DNA of 64,000 bases from Bradyrhizobium sp. ISRA464 (GCF_029910095.1 NZ_CP094526.1:4402001-4466000), one strand, 5' to 3'. Shown: positions 35,391-44,010, numbered from the stretch's first letter. The notes: generated by a model from the letters alone, not told the origin. Program-made: numbers and translations.

Positions 35391-36812
35391 ATGTCCTTTT
35401 CCAATCTAGGCCTGTCCAACAAGGTCCAAACCGCAGTTGCGGCCGCAGGTTACACCACCCCCACCCCCATCCAGGAACAGGCGATCCCCCACGTTCTCGC
35501 CCGCCGCGACGTCCTCGGCATCGCCCAGACCGGCACCGGCAAGACCGCCGCCTTCGTTCTCCCGATGCTCACGATTCTCGAAAAGGGCCGCGCCCGGGCG
35601 CGAATGCCGCGCACCCTGATCCTCGAGCCGACCCGCGAGCTCGCCGCCCAGGTGAAGGAGAATTTCGACAAATATGGCGCCGGCCAAAAGCTCAACGTGG
35701 CGCTCCTGATCGGCGGCGTCTCGTTCGGCGACCAGGACTCCAAGTTGATGCGCGGCGTCGACGTCCTGATCGCAACGCCCGGCCGCCTGCTCGACCACAC
35801 GGAACGCGGCGGCCTGCTGCTCACCGGCGTCGAGCTGCTGGTGATCGACGAGGCCGACCGGATGCTCGACATGGGCTTCATCCCCGACATCGAACGCATC
35901 TGCAAGCTCGTCCCCTTCACGCGGCAGACCCTGTTCTTCACCGCGACCATGCCGCCGGAGATCAGCCGCGTCACCGAGGCCTTCCTGCACAATCCGGCCA
36001 AAGTGGAAGTTTCCAGGCCCGCGACGACAGCGGTGACAGTGAGCCAGTCGCAGGTGCCCGCGGGCCGTGAGCCCCACGAGAAACGCGAAATCCTCCGCCG
36101 TCTGCTGCGCGAGGCCAAGGATCTCAACAACGCGATTATCTTCTGCAATCGCAAGCGCGAGGTCGCCATTCTTCACAAGTCGCTTCAGAAGCACGGCTTC
36201 AGCGTCGGTGCCCTGCACGGCGACATGGACCAGACCGCTCGAATGGCCGCGCTCGATCAATTCCGCAAGGGCGAACTGCCTCTGCTCGTGGCTTCCGATG
36301 TCGCCGCCCGCGGCCTCGATATTCCGGCCGTCAGCCACGTCTTCAACTTCGACGTGCCGCATCATCCCGATGACTATGTCCACCGCATCGGCCGCACCGG
36401 TCGCGCCGGACGGACCGGCACCGCAATCTCCATCGTCACCCCGCTCGACAGCAAGTCGATCGCCGCGATCGAAAAGCTGATCGGCCAGCAAATCCCGCGC
36501 GCCGAGGGTGACTATACCGTTCACAGCGAGGCGTCCGACGAGGCTGAAGCGCCGCGCCGGTCGCGCAGCCGCGATGGTTCACGCGACGGCGCCCGCAGTG
36601 GTCGCAAGCCGCGCCGCGAGCGCGAACCCCGCCATGAACGCGAGCCGCGTCAGGGCGGCCGCAACGGCGCCCAGCCGCAAGCGGCAGCGCAACACGTCCC
36701 CTCGATTGGTCGCAGCGAGCCGCGACGACCGCAGCGCGAGGCCGATCACGAGCCCGCCGACCATTCACATCTGCCAGCCTTCCTGCTGCGCCCGGTGCGT
36801 GCGCGGGTCTAG
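35391..36812 (+). CDS. DEAD-box RNA helicase, RhlE type
   Basis: 473 residues. Motifs in order: Q motif (YTTPTPIQEQAIPHVL), I AQTGTGKT, Ia PTRELAAQV, II VIDEADRMLDMGF, III FFTATMP (TAT instead of SAT), IV IIFCNRKREV, V SDVAARGLDIP, VI HRIGRTGRAGRTG. The last 90 residues are basic, Arg-rich and repetitive (SRSRDGSRDGARSGRKPRR), a typical RhlE RNA-binding tail. It unwinds structured RNA, with roles in ribosome assembly, mRNA decay and cold response. ATG 35391 has GAGG just upstream. About 250 bp of leader precede it; its extent from the AraC remnant suggests its own promoter. Confidence 0.95.
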   Translation: MSFSNLGLSNKVQTAVAAAGYTTPTPIQEQAIPHVLARRDVLGIAQTGTGKTAAFVLPMLTILEKGRARARMPRTLILEPTRELAAQVKENFDKYGAGQKLNVALLIGGVSFGDQDSKLMRGVDVLIATPGRLLDHTERGGLLLTGVELLVIDEADRMLDMGFIPDIERICKLVPFTRQTLFFTATMPPEISRVTEAFLHNPAKVEVSRPATTAVTVSQSQVPAGREPHEKREILRRLLREAKDLNNAIIFCNRKREVAILHKSLQKHGFSVGALHGDMDQTARMAALDQFRKGELPLLVASDVAARGLDIPAVSHVFNFDVPHHPDDYVHRIGRTGRAGRTGTAISIVTPLDSKSIAAIEKLIGQQIPRAEGDYTVHSEASDEAEAPRRSRSRDGSRDGARSGRKPRREREPRHEREPRQGGRNGAQPQAAAQHVPSIGRSEPRRPQREADHEPADHSHLPAFLLRPVRARV

Positions 36813-37038
36813 GGCTCAAACTTTGGTCTGATTGGTTTCCAAGCGAGGCGCGCTCTCGAACGGCCTGCCTCGCCGACAGCGTGCTTGCGTTTGAAACAAA
36901 TCAGCGCAGATTCCATGCCCGGTTTCCCGTAATTCTACTGTTTACCTCGCCTTCACTCTCATCCCGTACCGTCGGCTCGATAATTTAGTCATTGCTGCTG
37001 GAAAATAACCGGCGCCACTCGCTATTGAGGACGTAACA

Positions 37039-38106
37039 GTGGTCAAACTGCTGGACGAACACGAACGCACATTGGCATTCGCCGAAGTCGCGCTTGGCCA
37101 GATCCGCTCCCTTCGTCAGACCGCAGTCCCCCGCAACTATGAAATCTGGTACGTCTACGCGACCGGATACAACGCCCCCCTCAACAAGATCATCAACGAG
37201 ACGCTGGCGCGCAGTGGAACGCTCAGCGAAGCCGATCTTGAACAAATCTACGAAACCTACCTTTCGCACATCAAGACATCCGACCGCATCGACAAGGTCG
37301 GCGCCCGCGTCATCGGCGAGATCGACGACGTTATGAAGCTGATCACCGATGCGCTGGGCGTATCGGCGGCCTACGACGCAAGCCTGGCCGGCGCCAGCGA
37401 CAGGCTCGCGACCGCAACGACGCGCGACCAGATCAAGGCCATCGTCGAGGGGCTGGTGAAATCGACTCGAGAGATGCGCGAGACCAATTTGGCGCTGGAA
37501 GCGCGGCTTGCTCTCTCCAGGTCCGAGATCAGCGATCTGCAGCACAGTCTCGAAGCGATCCGCGCCGAGAGCCTGACCGATCCGCTGACCGGCCTCGGTA
37601 ACCGGAAGTATTTCGACCGCTCGATCGACATGGCGGTGCAGGCCGCGCTCGCCAGCAGCGAACCGTTGTCGCTCCTGATGTTCGACATCGACCACTTCAA
37701 GTCGTTCAACGACTCCTATGGTCACCTCACCGGCGACCAGGTGCTGCGGCTGGTCGCGCAATCGCTGAGGCAGACCATCAAGGGCCAGGACATCACAGCC
37801 CGCTACGGCGGCGAAGAATTCGCGGTGGTGCTGCCCAATACCGCGCTGCGCCAGGCGCTGACGGTCGCCGACCATATCCGGCGCGCGGTGATGGCCAAGG
37901 AATTGAAGAAGAAGTCCACCGGCGAGATCCTTGGCCGCGTCACCATTTCGGTCGGCGTCTCCATGCTGAAGCCGGGCGACGACACGGATTCCCTGATCGA
38001 GCGTGCCGATGCATGCCTCTATGCCGCCAAGCGCGCCGGCCGCAACCGCGTGGTCTGCGAAGCCGATCCGGAATACAGCGCCGAGACGCAGAACCGCGTG
38101 GCGTAG
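37039..38106 (+). CDS. GGDEF diguanylate cyclase
   Basis: 355 residues from GTG 37039 (GAGG eight nt upstream). The C-terminal GGDEF domain starts LTDPLTGLGNRKYFDRSID, contains FDIDHFKSFNDSYGHLTGD and the active site RYGGEEFAVVLP. The N-terminal 180 residues are mainly helical with a likely coiled coil (TREMRETNLALEARLALSRSE), with no recognised sensor domain. The product-inhibition I-site upstream of GGEEF reads K-G-Q-D in place of R-x-x-D, so allosteric inhibition by c-di-GMP may be weakened. It is cytoplasmic, without membrane helices. Monocistronic; a MITE-like repeat follows. Confidence 0.94.
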   Translation: MVKLLDEHERTLAFAEVALGQIRSLRQTAVPRNYEIWYVYATGYNAPLNKIINETLARSGTLSEADLEQIYETYLSHIKTSDRIDKVGARVIGEIDDVMKLITDALGVSAAYDASLAGASDRLATATTRDQIKAIVEGLVKSTREMRETNLALEARLALSRSEISDLQHSLEAIRAESLTDPLTGLGNRKYFDRSIDMAVQAALASSEPLSLLMFDIDHFKSFNDSYGHLTGDQVLRLVAQSLRQTIKGQDITARYGGEEFAVVLPNTALRQALTVADHIRRAVMAKELKKKSTGEILGRVTISVGVSMLKPGDDTDSLIERADACLYAAKRAGRNRVVCEADPEYSAETQNRVA

Positions 38107-38154
38107 TCGCCTTTGCAGGGTGGGCAAAGGCGCGCAGCGCCGCGCCCACGATCT

Positions 38155-38425
38155 CTAGCGCGTGATGAGATTAGGTTGAGCTGGAGCAGCAACGGAGGTT
38201 CACCTCTCCCTTGGGAGAGGCATAGGCCGCCTTCGGCGGCCGTCCTTAAGAGAACGCCGAAGCGCTGCTTCGGCTATGGCGTAGCGCCGGGTGAGAGGTT
38301 ACGGTCTCTCGCTAGAGCCACGGCCCCTCACCCGATTTGCTGCGCAAATCGACCTCTCCCCGTCGGGGAGAGGTGAAGCGAATACGTGGCCGAACCGATT
38401 CGATCCAAACTCATCTTGCTCTAGC
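38155..38425. repeat. MITE-like repeat with imperfect terminal inverted repeats
   Basis: The left end CTAGCGCGTGATGAGATTAGG and the right end, read on the other strand CTAGAGCAAGATGAGTTTGG, are imperfect terminal inverts. Inside lie CTCTCCC-TTGG-GAGAGG, GCCGCCTTCGGCGGC, and CCTCTCCCCGTCGGGGAGAGG. A shorter relative with the same core (CACCTCTCCC, then GAACCGATTC) is at 54246-54357, and a very short one is near 52775-52800. It looks like a non-autonomous, palindrome-rich element. Confidence 0.7.
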
Positions 38426-39072
38426 GCGACCGAGTTGGTGGGCACGCTTCGCGTTGCCCACCCTGCGTTTCTCCACGTCATGCGAGCGAAGCGAAGCAAT
38501 CCATCCAGCCGCATATGCGGAACAATCGATTGCTTCGTCGCTTCAGCGCAAAATTGCTTTGCAATTTTGTCGCGAGCTCCTCGCAATGACGGGGATGCAT
38601 ACGGCCTCTCAGGATGAGGACCTTTTCGTTGGCGCGCGTTCGTTGGCGCGCGCTTCTTCTTGGCCGAAGACCGCCTCGCGGCCGCCCTCTTCACCGCACC
38701 CTTTTTGGCGGCGGCCTTCTTTACAGGCGCCTTCCGTGTCCGTGGCCGCTTGCGGAGCGCGGCGCGCTGGGCGGCGGCGAGTGCCAACCGCGCCCACACT
38801 GCAAGCTCCTCGGAATCGTCGAACAGCCGCGCCGGCAACTGCCAATACGAATTGACCGTGACGGTCTTGGACCGCGTCTGGTACGAAAACGGCTTCGACC
38901 CTTCCGCCTCGAATTGCGGAATGGTTTCGTCGTCAGCGCGGAAGTAGAGCCCGGCGCGCAGCGCCAGCGCGAAATTGGTGCCGTCGGCGGAGATGCCATA
39001 GCCCGAGAACATTCGGCGCAGCGTGACCGGGCCGAAATCTGTGAACAGGTCAATCAGGAATTCGCGGTCCAT
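38299..39072 (-). CDS. TfoX N-terminal-domain protein with repeat-derived C-terminus
   Basis: 257 codons. Residues 1-100 are a complete TfoX_N domain (FGPVTLRRMFSGYGIS, ALRAGLYFRADDETI, SYWQLPARLFDDSEEL). An Ala/Lys/Arg-rich tail, KKAAAKKGAVKRAAARRSSA, follows at about 117-145, common in this family's basic tails. The final ~100 codons (from about 38600 down to 38299) run through two intergenic repeat units and give low-meaning sequence (SLRGARDKIAKQFCAEATKQ), so the original stop has been lost or the repeat has donated a new end. Function is unknown; TfoX_N proteins are mostly uncharacterised small regulators. ATG 39072 is the first start. It follows sufA on the same strand. Confidence 0.8.
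   Translation of the reverse strand: MDREFLIDLFTDFGPVTLRRMFSGYGISADGTNFALALRAGLYFRADDETIPQFEAEGSKPFSYQTRSKTVTVNSYWQLPARLFDDSEELAVWARLALAAAQRAALRKRPRTRKAPVKKAAAKKGAVKRAAARRSSAKKKRAPTNARQRKGPHPERPYASPSLRGARDKIAKQFCAEATKQSIVPHMRLDGLLRFARMTWRNAGWATRSVPTNSVALEQDEFGSNRFGHVFASPLPDGERSICAANRVRGRGSSERP
38477..38590. repeat. Palindromic repeat (GTCATGCGAG ... CGCAATGAC family)
   Basis: It begins GTCATGCGAGCGAAGCGAAG and ends CTCGCAATGAC, with an inner AAAATTGC/GCAATTTT hairpin. The same family occurs inverted at 61596-61748. Here it lies inside the 3' part of the TfoX-like frame. Confidence 0.75.
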
Positions 39073-39158
39073 ATGCCGGCGCCCTTACCCCTTGCCCGAT
39101 CATCCTCCGACGCCGCGCAAGGCATGGCTCCTCAGGCTAAGGCCGGAGGCGCGGAAAA

Positions 39159-39548
39159 CTAGACCTTGGCTGGCTTGAGCTGCACCGACTCGCCGCAGCC
39201 GCAGGCCGAGACCTGGTTCGGGTTGTTGAAGACGAATTGAGCCTGCATCTTGTCGGCCACGTAGTCCATCTCGGTGCCGAGCAGGAACAACACAGCCTTC
39301 GGATCGACCAGGATCTTCACACCCTTGTCCTCGACCACTTCGTCGGTCGGGCGGATCTCGTGGGCGTATTCGACGGTGTAGGACTGCCCGGCGCAGCCAC
39401 CGTTCTTGATGCCGACGCGAAGACCGACGATCTCGGAATCGGCGCGCTTGGCAAGTTCCGTGATCCGTTCGGCCGCGGCATCGGTCAGCTTCATGACCTG
39501 CGGGCGCGGCCGCGGCTTCGGCTTGGCGACTGGTGCGGTGGTATCCAT
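39159..39548 (-). CDS. sufA: Iron-sulfur assembly A-type carrier (SufA/IscA family)
   Basis: 129 residues. The A-type carrier motif is complete: KNGGCAGQSYTVEY for the first Cys and ACGCGES for the C-x-C pair near the C-terminus, with VDPKAVLFLLGTEMDYV between. A Pro/Lys-rich N-terminal 18 residues (APVAKPKPRPRPQ) precedes the core. It accepts clusters from the SufBCD scaffold and passes them to apo-proteins. ATG 39548 has GGAGAG upstream. It is the last recognisable assembly gene of the suf cluster, separated by a VOC gene. Confidence 0.92.
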   Translation of the reverse strand: MDTTAPVAKPKPRPRPQVMKLTDAAAERITELAKRADSEIVGLRVGIKNGGCAGQSYTVEYAHEIRPTDEVVEDKGVKILVDPKAVLFLLGTEMDYVADKMQAQFVFNNPNQVSACGCGESVQLKPAKV

Positions 39549-39650
39549 TCTAGCGACTCTCCTTCGCCGCAGGGCGGCGACATCCTCCAACTCAAAAGTA
39601 ACAACGAAATTCCGGCTGTGAAGGCCTCATATCCTAGAATTGGCTAGAAC

Positions 39651-40064
39651 TTAGTAGATCGCCCATACGCCCGGCGTGACCAGTTCGAGCAGGTGATTGT
39701 CCGGATCGCGGAAGTAGATGCTTTTCCCCCCGCGCGGCCAATCAGTCCTAGCTTCGATCGCGACATCGTGCTCGCCAAGCCGCTTCTCCCAAGCCGGCAG
39801 CTCGTCCGCGGCAATTGCAAACGCCGCGTGAATCGGCCCGCTTCCGTCATGCGGCGGTATGGTGCCGCCAGGAAGATGGATCGCCTCCAGCGTCGCGCCA
39901 CGACGAAACAGCAGAAGAACGTTGCGGCCGCCCACATCGAACGCGAGAAACCGCGAATCGCTCGTCAGCGGCTCAAGACCGAGCACATCCGCGTAGAATG
40001 CGCCCGCGCGGTCGAGATCATCGACGTAAAGTGCTGTTTCGATGACACCGGATAATTTTGGCAA
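39651..40064 (-). CDS. Glyoxalase/bleomycin-resistance (VOC) family protein
   Basis: 137 residues with two beta-alpha-beta-beta-beta modules: VIETALYVDDLDRAGAFYADVLGL and PIHAAFAIAADELPAWEKRLGEHDV, ending FRDPDNHLLELVTPGVW, the usual VOC end with the metal-ligand Glu. It could be a lyase, dioxygenase or binding protein. It lies within the suf gene string, 9 bp after sufT, and is probably co-transcribed; a direct role in cluster assembly is not established. Confidence 0.88.
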   Translation of the reverse strand: MPKLSGVIETALYVDDLDRAGAFYADVLGLEPLTSDSRFLAFDVGGRNVLLLFRRGATLEAIHLPGGTIPPHDGSGPIHAAFAIAADELPAWEKRLGEHDVAIEARTDWPRGGKSIYFRDPDNHLLELVTPGVWAIY

Positions 40065-40073
40065 TGTAGCGCA

Positions 40074-40445
40074 TCACCACATATTGAGAACGAGGCGCGC
40101 CTCGTCCGACATCCGATCCGGCGTCCAGGCCGGGTCCCACACCAGATTGACGTTGACGACGCCGACGCCGGGGACGCTCGCGACCGCGTTCTCCACCATC
40201 GTCGGCAGCTCGCCGGCAGCCGGGCAATTCGGCGTGGTCAGGGTCATCACGATGTCGACGGAGCGATCGTCCTTGAGGTCGACCTTGTAGATCAGGCCGA
40301 GCTCGTAGATGTCGGCCGGGATTTCCGGGTCGAACACCGTCTTCAGCGCGGCGATGATCTCGGCGCTCAGGCGCTCAGTCTCCTCCGCGGGCAGCGCGGA
40401 GCTGGTCTCGATGGTGGCCGGCTTGACTTCGGCTGTGTCGGTCAT
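40074..40445 (-). CDS. sufT: SufT-type (MIP18/DUF59) iron-sulfur assembly protein
   Basis: 123 residues of the DUF59/MIP18 family: IIAALKTVFDPEIPADIYELGLIYKV, MTLTTPNCPAAGELP with the conserved Cys, and VNVNLVWDPAWTPDRMSDEAR. SufT-like proteins help cluster maturation under iron limitation. It overlaps sufS by 4 bp (ATGA), showing translational coupling. The acidic first 25 residues (TAEVKPATIETSSALPAEET) are a typical short N-terminal extension. Confidence 0.93.
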   Translation of the reverse strand: MTDTAEVKPATIETSSALPAEETERLSAEIIAALKTVFDPEIPADIYELGLIYKVDLKDDRSVDIVMTLTTPNCPAAGELPTMVENAVASVPGVGVVNVNLVWDPAWTPDRMSDEARLVLNMW

Positions 40446-41683
40446 GCGAACAATTCCCGCGCCTTGATCAGCGCTTGCGCCAGATGGTCGACTTCTTCAC
40501 GCGTATTATACATCCCGAACGACGCGCGGCAGGTGGCCGTGACGTTGAACCGCTCTAAAAGCGGCATCACGCAATGCGTGCCGGCGCGGACGGCAATGCC
40601 CTGCCGGTCGATCACGGTCGCCACATCGTGGGGATGTGCGCCTTTCATCTCGAACGAGATCACCGGGCCCTTGTTGCGGGCGGTGCCGATCAGGCGCAGC
40701 GAGTTGATCTCGCGCAGGCGCTCCTGCGCGTAGGTGAGCAGGCCGTGCTCATGCGCGGCGATCCGCTCCTTGCCGATCGAATTGACGTAGTCGATCGCAG
40801 CGCCAAGCCCGATCGCCTCGACTATCGGTGGCGTTCCGGCCTCGAACTTGTGCGGCGGATCGCCATAGGTGATCCAGTCCCTGGCGACTTCGCGGATCAT
40901 CTCGCCGCCGCCGTTGAACGGCCGCATCGCCACCAAGTGCTCATGCTTGGCGTAGAGCACGCCGATGCCGGTCGGCCCGTAGACCTTGTGGCCGGTGAAC
41001 GCATAGAAATCGCAATCGAGGTCCTGCACGTCAACCGGCAGGTGCACCGCGCCCTGGGCGCCGTCGACCAGCACCGGAATGCCGCGGGCATGGGCCAGCC
41101 GGACGACCTCTTTCACTGGCACCAAGGTGCCGAGCGCGTTCGACATTTGGGTGATTGCGACGATCCTGGTGCGCGGGGTCAGGAGCTTCTCGAACTCCTC
41201 GATCAGGAAATTGCCCTCATCGTCGACCGGCGCCCACTTGATGACAGCGCCATGGCGTTCCCGCAGGAAGTGCCAAGGCACAATGTTGGAGTGGTGCTCC
41301 ATGATCGAGACGACGATCTCGTCGCCTTCCCCAATATTCGGCTCGCCCCAGGACGACGCCACGAGGTTAATCGCCTCGGTGACGTTGCGGGTGAAGACGA
41401 TCTCCTCGTTGCGGCGTGCGTTGACGAACTTCGCGACCTTGCCGCGGGCGCCCTCATAGGCTTCTGTCGCGGCGTTGGCGAGGTAGTGCAGACCGCGATG
41501 CACGTTGGCATACTCAGTCTTGTAAGCCTCGGTCATGCGGTCGAGCACCGCATTCGGCTTCTGCGCCGAGGCGGCGTTGTCGAGATAGACCAGCGGCTTG
41601 CCATAGACCTGCATGGCCAGCGCCGGAAAATCCTGCCGCACGCGGGCGACGTCGTAAGCGCCGTTGGCCACTGCCGGATGCAT
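40442..41683 (-). CDS. sufS: Cysteine desulfurase SufS
   Basis: 413 residues, class II (SufS/CsdA) cysteine desulfurase. PLP Lys in YAFTGHKVYGPTGIGVLY, active Cys in AVRAGTHCVMPLLERF on the short SufS-type loop, and YLDNAASAQKPNAVLDRM at the N-terminus. It supplies sulfur (normally through SufE or SufU, not seen here) to SufB. ATG 41683 lies 2 bp after the sufD stop, with GAGGG upstream; a start 8 codons earlier would overlap sufD. It overlaps sufT by 4 bp. Confidence 0.95.
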   Translation of the reverse strand: MHPAVANGAYDVARVRQDFPALAMQVYGKPLVYLDNAASAQKPNAVLDRMTEAYKTEYANVHRGLHYLANAATEAYEGARGKVAKFVNARRNEEIVFTRNVTEAINLVASSWGEPNIGEGDEIVVSIMEHHSNIVPWHFLRERHGAVIKWAPVDDEGNFLIEEFEKLLTPRTRIVAITQMSNALGTLVPVKEVVRLAHARGIPVLVDGAQGAVHLPVDVQDLDCDFYAFTGHKVYGPTGIGVLYAKHEHLVAMRPFNGGGEMIREVARDWITYGDPPHKFEAGTPPIVEAIGLGAAIDYVNSIGKERIAAHEHGLLTYAQERLREINSLRLIGTARNKGPVISFEMKGAHPHDVATVIDRQGIAVRAGTHCVMPLLERFNVTATCRASFGMYNTREEVDHLAQALIKARELFA

Positions 41684-41685
41684 CC

Positions 41686-43008
41686 TCACGCCCTCGCCTC
41701 GAGCCAACGCCGCGCGGTCGCGATCGCGATCTCGCGCAAGTCATCGTTGGCAATCGTCTCGATCGCCTCGCCGACGAACGCCTGGATCAGCAGCGCCTGC
41801 GCTTCCTTCTCCGGCAGGCCGCGGGCGCGCATGTAGAACAGCAGGCTCTCGTCGAGCGCGCCGGCGGTCGCGCCATGGCCGCAGGTGACGTCATCGGCGA
41901 AGATCTCGAGCTCCGGCTTGTTGTCGGCCTCCGCCTCGTCGGACAGCAGCAGCGCGCGGGTCATCATCTTGGCGTCGGTCTTCTGGGCATCGGGGCGAAC
42001 GACGATGCGGCCCTGAAATACGGAGTGCGCACGGCCGTCGACGACGGCGCGGAAGACCTCGCGGCTCGCACAGTTCGGCACCGCATGGTCCAGGAATAGC
42101 GTGGTGTCGGCGTGCTGAGTGCCCTTGATCAGGTTGACGCCGTTGGTCTCGACCCTCGAGCCCTCGCCGGCGAACGCGATCGTGAGCTGGTAGCGGCTGA
42201 CATGGCCGCCGCTGGTCATGCCGAATGTGTTGAAATGCGCGTGCGCGCCGAGCGACACGGTCGCCGAGGAGATGTTGAAGGCCTCGATGGCGTCTTCGAC
42301 CAGGCGGATGTGATCGAGCCGCGTGTTGTCGCCGATCGCGACGACCAGCGCGTCGTAGGTCTGGTAGGCCTTGACGCCATCAGCGGCGAGATAGCTCTCC
42401 ACCAACGTCGCACCGGTATCGCGGCCGAGCCGGAGCAGCGACCGCGTGAACATCGCGGCCGGGGTGGCGCCGGTCGCCACGTGGACAATGTGCAGTGGCT
42501 GCGACAGCACCGTGCCATCGGCGACGTCGATGACGACACCATCGGTCGCCATGGCGCCGTTCAGCGCGATCATCGGATTGGAATTGTCCGAGGCAAACGC
42601 CTGCGCCGAGAGCGCGCCGTCGCCGGCGTCGAGCACTTCGCGCAGCGGGCGGACGCTGAGCCCCTTTTCGAGATTGCCCAGATCGGACAGCGTCGGCGCG
42701 AAGGCGCCGTCGACCAGCACCAGACGGCACACGCCATCGATCGCCCGCGACTTCGCGGTCGCGGCGGCGCGATCGACCGCGGTGGCATCCGGCGCCGCCG
42801 CGAGCGGCAGCACCTCGCGCATCAGCGCGCGCAGATCGGTGTATTTCCAGTCCTCGATGCGGCGGTGCGGCAGGCCCAGGCGCTCATAGGCCTCGAACGC
42901 CTGGCGCCGCTGATCGGCGATCTTGCCCTTGCCCGGCAGACGGTCGCGCACGACGGCGAAAGCATCGCCCAGCGCGCGCCCGGTCTCGGTCTTTGCAACA
43001 ACGTTCAT
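41686..43008 (-). CDS. sufD: Fe-S assembly scaffold subunit SufD
   Basis: 440 residues. The SufBD core is visible from VVIDVADGTVLSQPLHIVHV onward, with the C-terminal LEIFADDVTCGHGATAGALDESLLFYMRARGLPEKEAQALL stretch (shown in parts: DDVTCGHGATAGALDESLLF), which holds the conserved Cys/His. N-terminal helical lead YERLGLPHRRIEDWKYTDLR. It forms the SufBC2D complex on which new clusters are built. It lies 17 bp downstream of sufC and ends 2 bp before sufS. Confidence 0.95.
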   Translation of the reverse strand: MNVVAKTETGRALGDAFAVVRDRLPGKGKIADQRRQAFEAYERLGLPHRRIEDWKYTDLRALMREVLPLAAAPDATAVDRAAATAKSRAIDGVCRLVLVDGAFAPTLSDLGNLEKGLSVRPLREVLDAGDGALSAQAFASDNSNPMIALNGAMATDGVVIDVADGTVLSQPLHIVHVATGATPAAMFTRSLLRLGRDTGATLVESYLAADGVKAYQTYDALVVAIGDNTRLDHIRLVEDAIEAFNISSATVSLGAHAHFNTFGMTSGGHVSRYQLTIAFAGEGSRVETNGVNLIKGTQHADTTLFLDHAVPNCASREVFRAVVDGRAHSVFQGRIVVRPDAQKTDAKMMTRALLLSDEAEADNKPELEIFADDVTCGHGATAGALDESLLFYMRARGLPEKEAQALLIQAFVGEAIETIANDDLREIAIATARRWLEARA

Positions 43009-43025
43009 CTGAAAACCCGTCCCTG

Positions 43026-43781
43026 TCAGGCGGCATCCTCGAATTGCGTGTAGCCGGACTCTTCCAGCTCCAGCGCCAGCTCCTTGCCGCCGCTCTTGAC
43101 GACCCGGCCCTTCGACATCACGTGCACGAAGTCGGGCACGATGTAGTTGAGCAGCCGCTGATAGTGGGTGATCACCACCATCGCGCGCTCCGGCGAACGC
43201 AGGGCGTTGACGCCGTCAGCCGCGATCCGCAGCGCGTCGATGTCGAGGCCGGAATCCATTTCGTCGAGGATGCAGACGGCCGGCTCGAACAGCGCCATCT
43301 GCAGGATCTCATTGCGCTTCTTCTCGCCGCCGGAATAGCCGACATTGACGCCGCGCTTGAGCATGTCCTGCGGGACGTTCAAGGACTTGGCGACCTCGCG
43401 GACTTTCTTGAGGAAGGCCGGCGACGATATCTCCTCCTCGCCGCGCGCCTTGCGCTGCGCGTTCAGCGCGGCATGCAGGAAATTCCAGGTGGTCACGCCG
43501 GGAATCTCGACCGGATACTGGAACGCCAGGAACACGCCCTTCGCGGCACGCTCGTTCGGCTCCATCTCCAGCAGGTCCTCGCCCCTGAACAGGATTTGTC
43601 CGTCGGTGACCTCGTAACCCGGCTTGCCGGCGATGACGTGGCTCAGCGTCGACTTGCCGGAGCCGTTCGGCCCCATGATCGCGTGCACCTCGCCCGGATT
43701 CACCGTGAGCGAAAGCCCATGGAGAATCTCACGCTCCTCGACACGGACCTTCAGATCTTTCACTTCAAGCAACGCAGTCAT
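43026..43781 (-). CDS. sufC: Fe-S assembly ATPase SufC
   Basis: 251 residues, an ABC-type ATPase. Walker A IMGPNGSGKSTLSHV, signature VGYSGGEKKRNEI, Walker B AVCILDEMDSGLDIDAL, H-loop VVITHYQRLL. Membership in the Suf system is shown by the neighbours and by the conserved MELEPNERAAKGVFLAFQYP-like region after Walker A. It drives conformational changes in SufB/SufD. ATG 43781 is chosen over ATG 43787 because AAGGG then sits 6 nt away. Confidence 0.96.
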   Translation of the reverse strand: MTALLEVKDLKVRVEEREILHGLSLTVNPGEVHAIMGPNGSGKSTLSHVIAGKPGYEVTDGQILFRGEDLLEMEPNERAAKGVFLAFQYPVEIPGVTTWNFLHAALNAQRKARGEEEISSPAFLKKVREVAKSLNVPQDMLKRGVNVGYSGGEKKRNEILQMALFEPAVCILDEMDSGLDIDALRIAADGVNALRSPERAMVVITHYQRLLNYIVPDFVHVMSKGRVVKSGGKELALELEESGYTQFEDAA

Positions 43782-43797
43782 TTTCATCCCTTCTGGC

Positions 43798-44010
43798 CTA
43801 AGCCGACCGCAAGGCGATCATAAAGAGGAGCCAGCCAAAAAATCCCATAGCTCCGAACCCGGCGGCAGATTTGCCGAATTCCATGACGTCATGCGACCCC
43901 AAAAACACGCCGATCAAAGCAACGAACGCTCCGGTGATCGCAATAAACGCAGTTATCGCAAACGGCCAAATCTGAAAGCCCAGGAGGATGTTCCGGACCG
44001 TCTGAATCAT
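43798..44010 (-). CDS. Small two-helix membrane protein between sufB and sufC
   Basis: 70 residues, no family recognised. Two long hydrophobic segments: FQIWPFAITAFIAITGAFVA (about 12-38) and GAMGFFGWLLFMIAL (about 53-67), with a short polar loop GSHDVMEFGKSAAGF. It starts 4 bp after the sufB stop and ends 16 bp before sufC, so it is translated within the operon and is not an accident of an intergenic gap. It carries no Cys and no obvious metal site. Its role in cluster assembly, if any, is unknown; a membrane tether or an iron-linked transporter accessory are possible ideas only. Confidence 0.75.
   Translation of the reverse strand: MIQTVRNILLGFQIWPFAITAFIAITGAFVALIGVFLGSHDVMEFGKSAAGFGAMGFFGWLLFMIALRSA

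Noticed and set aside
35406..36524. A minus-strand frame of 372 codons opposite the DEAD helicase
   Set aside because: All helicase motifs are on the plus strand.
40085..40440. A possible second start region splitting sufT from sufS
   Set aside because: The 4-bp ATGA overlap and conserved SufT N-terminus fit a coupled start; no extra gene is needed.
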